Assembly (NCBI GenBank): GCA_050951725.1
Contig: JBMNJO010000015.1
Span: 17,468-81,467 of the forward strand
DNA length: 64,000 nucleotides
Direction: 5' to 3'
From: DTU052 sp050951725
GTDB lineage: Bacteria; Bacillota; Syntrophomonadia; Syntrophomonadales; DTU052
Shown: positions 62,699 through 64,000 of the stretch, one piece after another
How the letters are laid out: every line of letters starts with the position of its first letter
Position numbering within the stretch: position 1 is the first letter of the stretch
Notes under the pieces: model-generated
The model's database searches: none
What the model saw: the letters and a program-made list of their open reading frames with translations, nothing else
Told to the model about the DNA's origin: nothing
Made by a program: the position numbers and the translations under genes

Positions 62699-63994
62699 TT
62701 ACTTCGCAGAGTAACATTCCGTCAAACTGAGGTATCCGGCACGTTTGAACCTGTCGTTGGATAGGACTCTTGACAAGATTGGGCTATGGGCAGTACGCCA
62801 ATAGCCCTTTCTTGTGTTTGCCCACATCCACGCCTGTTCTTCCTTGATTCCTGAGCGTTTAAGGTTCTCGAAACGTGTGCGGACTCTTTTCCATCGTTTC
62901 CATGTCACCATCCGTACGCGGCTTCTAATCCACTCATCCAATCCCTGTATCAGATTCTTTGCGTCTGCCAGCTTGAAGTAATTCATCCATCCCCGAATCA
63001 CTTGGTTCAGTTGGATTTTCCTTGCTTCAATTCCCATCCCGTTGCTGCGCCCGGTAACTTCTCGGATTTTATCCTTGAATTTTTGGACGCTCTTGGATGT
63101 ATTCTGAGCCTTCCTTCACCTTTGTAAATGTAAAAGCCATATCCCAGGTATTTGACCTTATTCACGTATGCCACCTGTGTTTTCTCCCGATTTACCCTCA
63201 GAAATAGTTTCCCTTCGATATAGGGGAGAATGTGGTTCAATGTACGTGTCGCCGCTTTCCTGCTCTTGCAGAAAATCAGCATATCATCCGCATAGCGCAC
63301 AAAGCGGTGTCCACGTCTCTCCATTTCATGGTCACATTCGTTTAGCATGATGTTTCCAAGTAGGGGACTCAGTGGACCGCCTTGTGGTACGCCTTCTGGG
63401 CTATCTTCAAACATTCCGCCCACCATGACTCCTGCTCGCAGGAACTTATGTATAAGCGATATGACTCGTCCGTCCTTTATCGTTTCCGATAGTATCTGGA
63501 TGAGTTTACTTTGGTTAACCGTATCAAAGTACTTTTCCAAGTCCATGTCGACTACGTATCTGTAGCCCTCTGTAATGTTGGTCCGGCATCTTTTGAGCGC
63601 GTCATGCGCGCTTCTCTTCGGTCGAAATCCAAAGCTATTGTCTGAAAACTGCTTCTCAAAGATGGGGCTCAAAACTTGGCATATTGCCTGTTGGATAAGT
63701 CTGTCCACGACGGTTGGTATTCCAGTTTCTTGGTCTTTCCCGTTCTCTTTGGGTATTTTTACCCTGCGAACAGGTTTGGGACGGTATTTACCGTCCCGGA
63801 GGGATTGAACTAGCTCATTCTTGCTTTCTTTCAGGAAGGGTAGAAGTTCTTCTACCTGCATACCGTCAATTCCACCCGCGCCCTCTGTTTCTCTTTACCT
63901 GCTTGTAGGCCCGGTTCAGATTGTCTCTGCTCAAGATTTGCTCTAGCAGTCCCTCCCTCTGCTGGTTTGTGTCGGTGCTGTCGGTTTCAATCAT
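62699..63994 (-). pseudogene. Group II intron reverse transcriptase/maturase with two frameshifts
   Basis: The start is ATG 63994 (MIETDSTDTNQQREGLLEQI). An extra G near 63881-63883 breaks the expected NRGAGGIDGMQVEELLPF. The RT core then reads VVDRLIQQAICQVLSPIFE, FGFRPKRSAHDAL, VVDMDLEKYFDTVN, GVPQGGPLSPLLGN and the active site FVRYADDMLIF. Loss of one A at 63093-63094 breaks HPKSVQKFKDKIREVTGR. The maturase tail continues in another frame (MGIEARKIQLNQVIRGWMNY, then GYLSLTECYSAK) to 62699. No HNH domain follows. With the catalytic YADD present, decay looks recent. Confidence 0.85.
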
Positions 63995-64000
63995 CTTAGG

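Larger units (their letters stand above)
62609..64000 (-). mobile_element. Group II intron, 3' part (extends beyond window)
   Basis: It holds the intron-encoded reverse transcriptase gene (62699-63994). After that come domain V (GAACCGCCGCTTGCGG..., 62653-62686) and domain VI, ending GGCCTCCTACCCGAT at 62609. The 5' ribozyme domains are outside the window. The 3' junction falls directly at the -35 box of the tolC promoter. Confidence 0.85.

Noticed and set aside
1..64000. CRISPR array, tRNA or rRNA genes
   Set aside because: No regularly spaced direct repeats and no cloverleaf or ribosomal RNA signatures were seen on either strand.

Overview
The window looks like a chromosomal segment of a motile, probably spore-forming-lineage Clostridia (Firmicutes), perhaps of the Syntrophomonas/Pelotomaculum type. 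The reasons are a flagellin/CsrA/FliW module, DegS-DegU, ComFA/ComFC, a FtsEX-CtpB-MinJ-like block, a split transketolase, long-form HPF, SLH-domain proteins and strong AGGAGG ribosome binding sites. The species is inference. Nearly every gene lies on the minus strand, so the text reads from high to low coordinates.

Layout in transcription order. (1) 64.0-54.7 kb, accessory: the 3' part of a group II intron (broken reverse transcriptase) sits directly upstream of an efflux operon tolC - [IS110-family element] - membrane fusion protein - RND pump - tetR. A perfect TetR-type operator lies just downstream of the tolC -10 box. (2) 54.4-47.4 kb: SLH-anchored subtilisin, UDP-GlcNAc 2-epimerase, DUF421 membrane protein, phosphohexomutase. 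(3) 47.3-45.0 kb: degS-degU and a small membrane protein. (4) 44.6-37.5 kb: a Tad/Flp type IVc pilus locus (flp, tadV, tadE, cpaB, REC-MinD fusion cpaE, tadA, tadB, tadC) with no secretin, then a DUF192 gene. (5) 36.5-20.7 kb: comFA-comFC-yvyF-flgM-flgN-flgK-flgL-DUF6470-fliW-csrA-fliD-hag, a FliB remnant, flaG-fliS-fliT, and small toxin-antitoxin loci. (6) 20.2-1 kb: zinc-ribbon protein, hpf, secA-motA-motB, prfB with its programmed frameshift, split transketolase, ftsE-ftsX, an M23 peptidase, ctpB, a minJ-like gene, a tandem P-loop ATPase, uvrB-uvrA.

The backbone follows the order known from Bacillus subtilis (degSU, comF, flgMKL, yviE, fliW, csrA, hag, fliDST, hpf, secA, prfB, ftsEX, ctpB, minJ, uvrBA). 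The Tad locus looks like an insertion between degSU and comF, and transketolase and motAB look like smaller insertions.

Three features stand out. Several intergenic palindrome families share GGGGAC/GTCCCC cores. Two intergenic sequences (42.3 and 54.6 kb) are diverged copies with compensatory changes in a hairpin, so they may be a structured RNA family. At least nine single-base frameshifts are visible, mostly in short homopolymers and concentrated in, but not confined to, accessory genes. I saw no tRNA, rRNA or CRISPR array.
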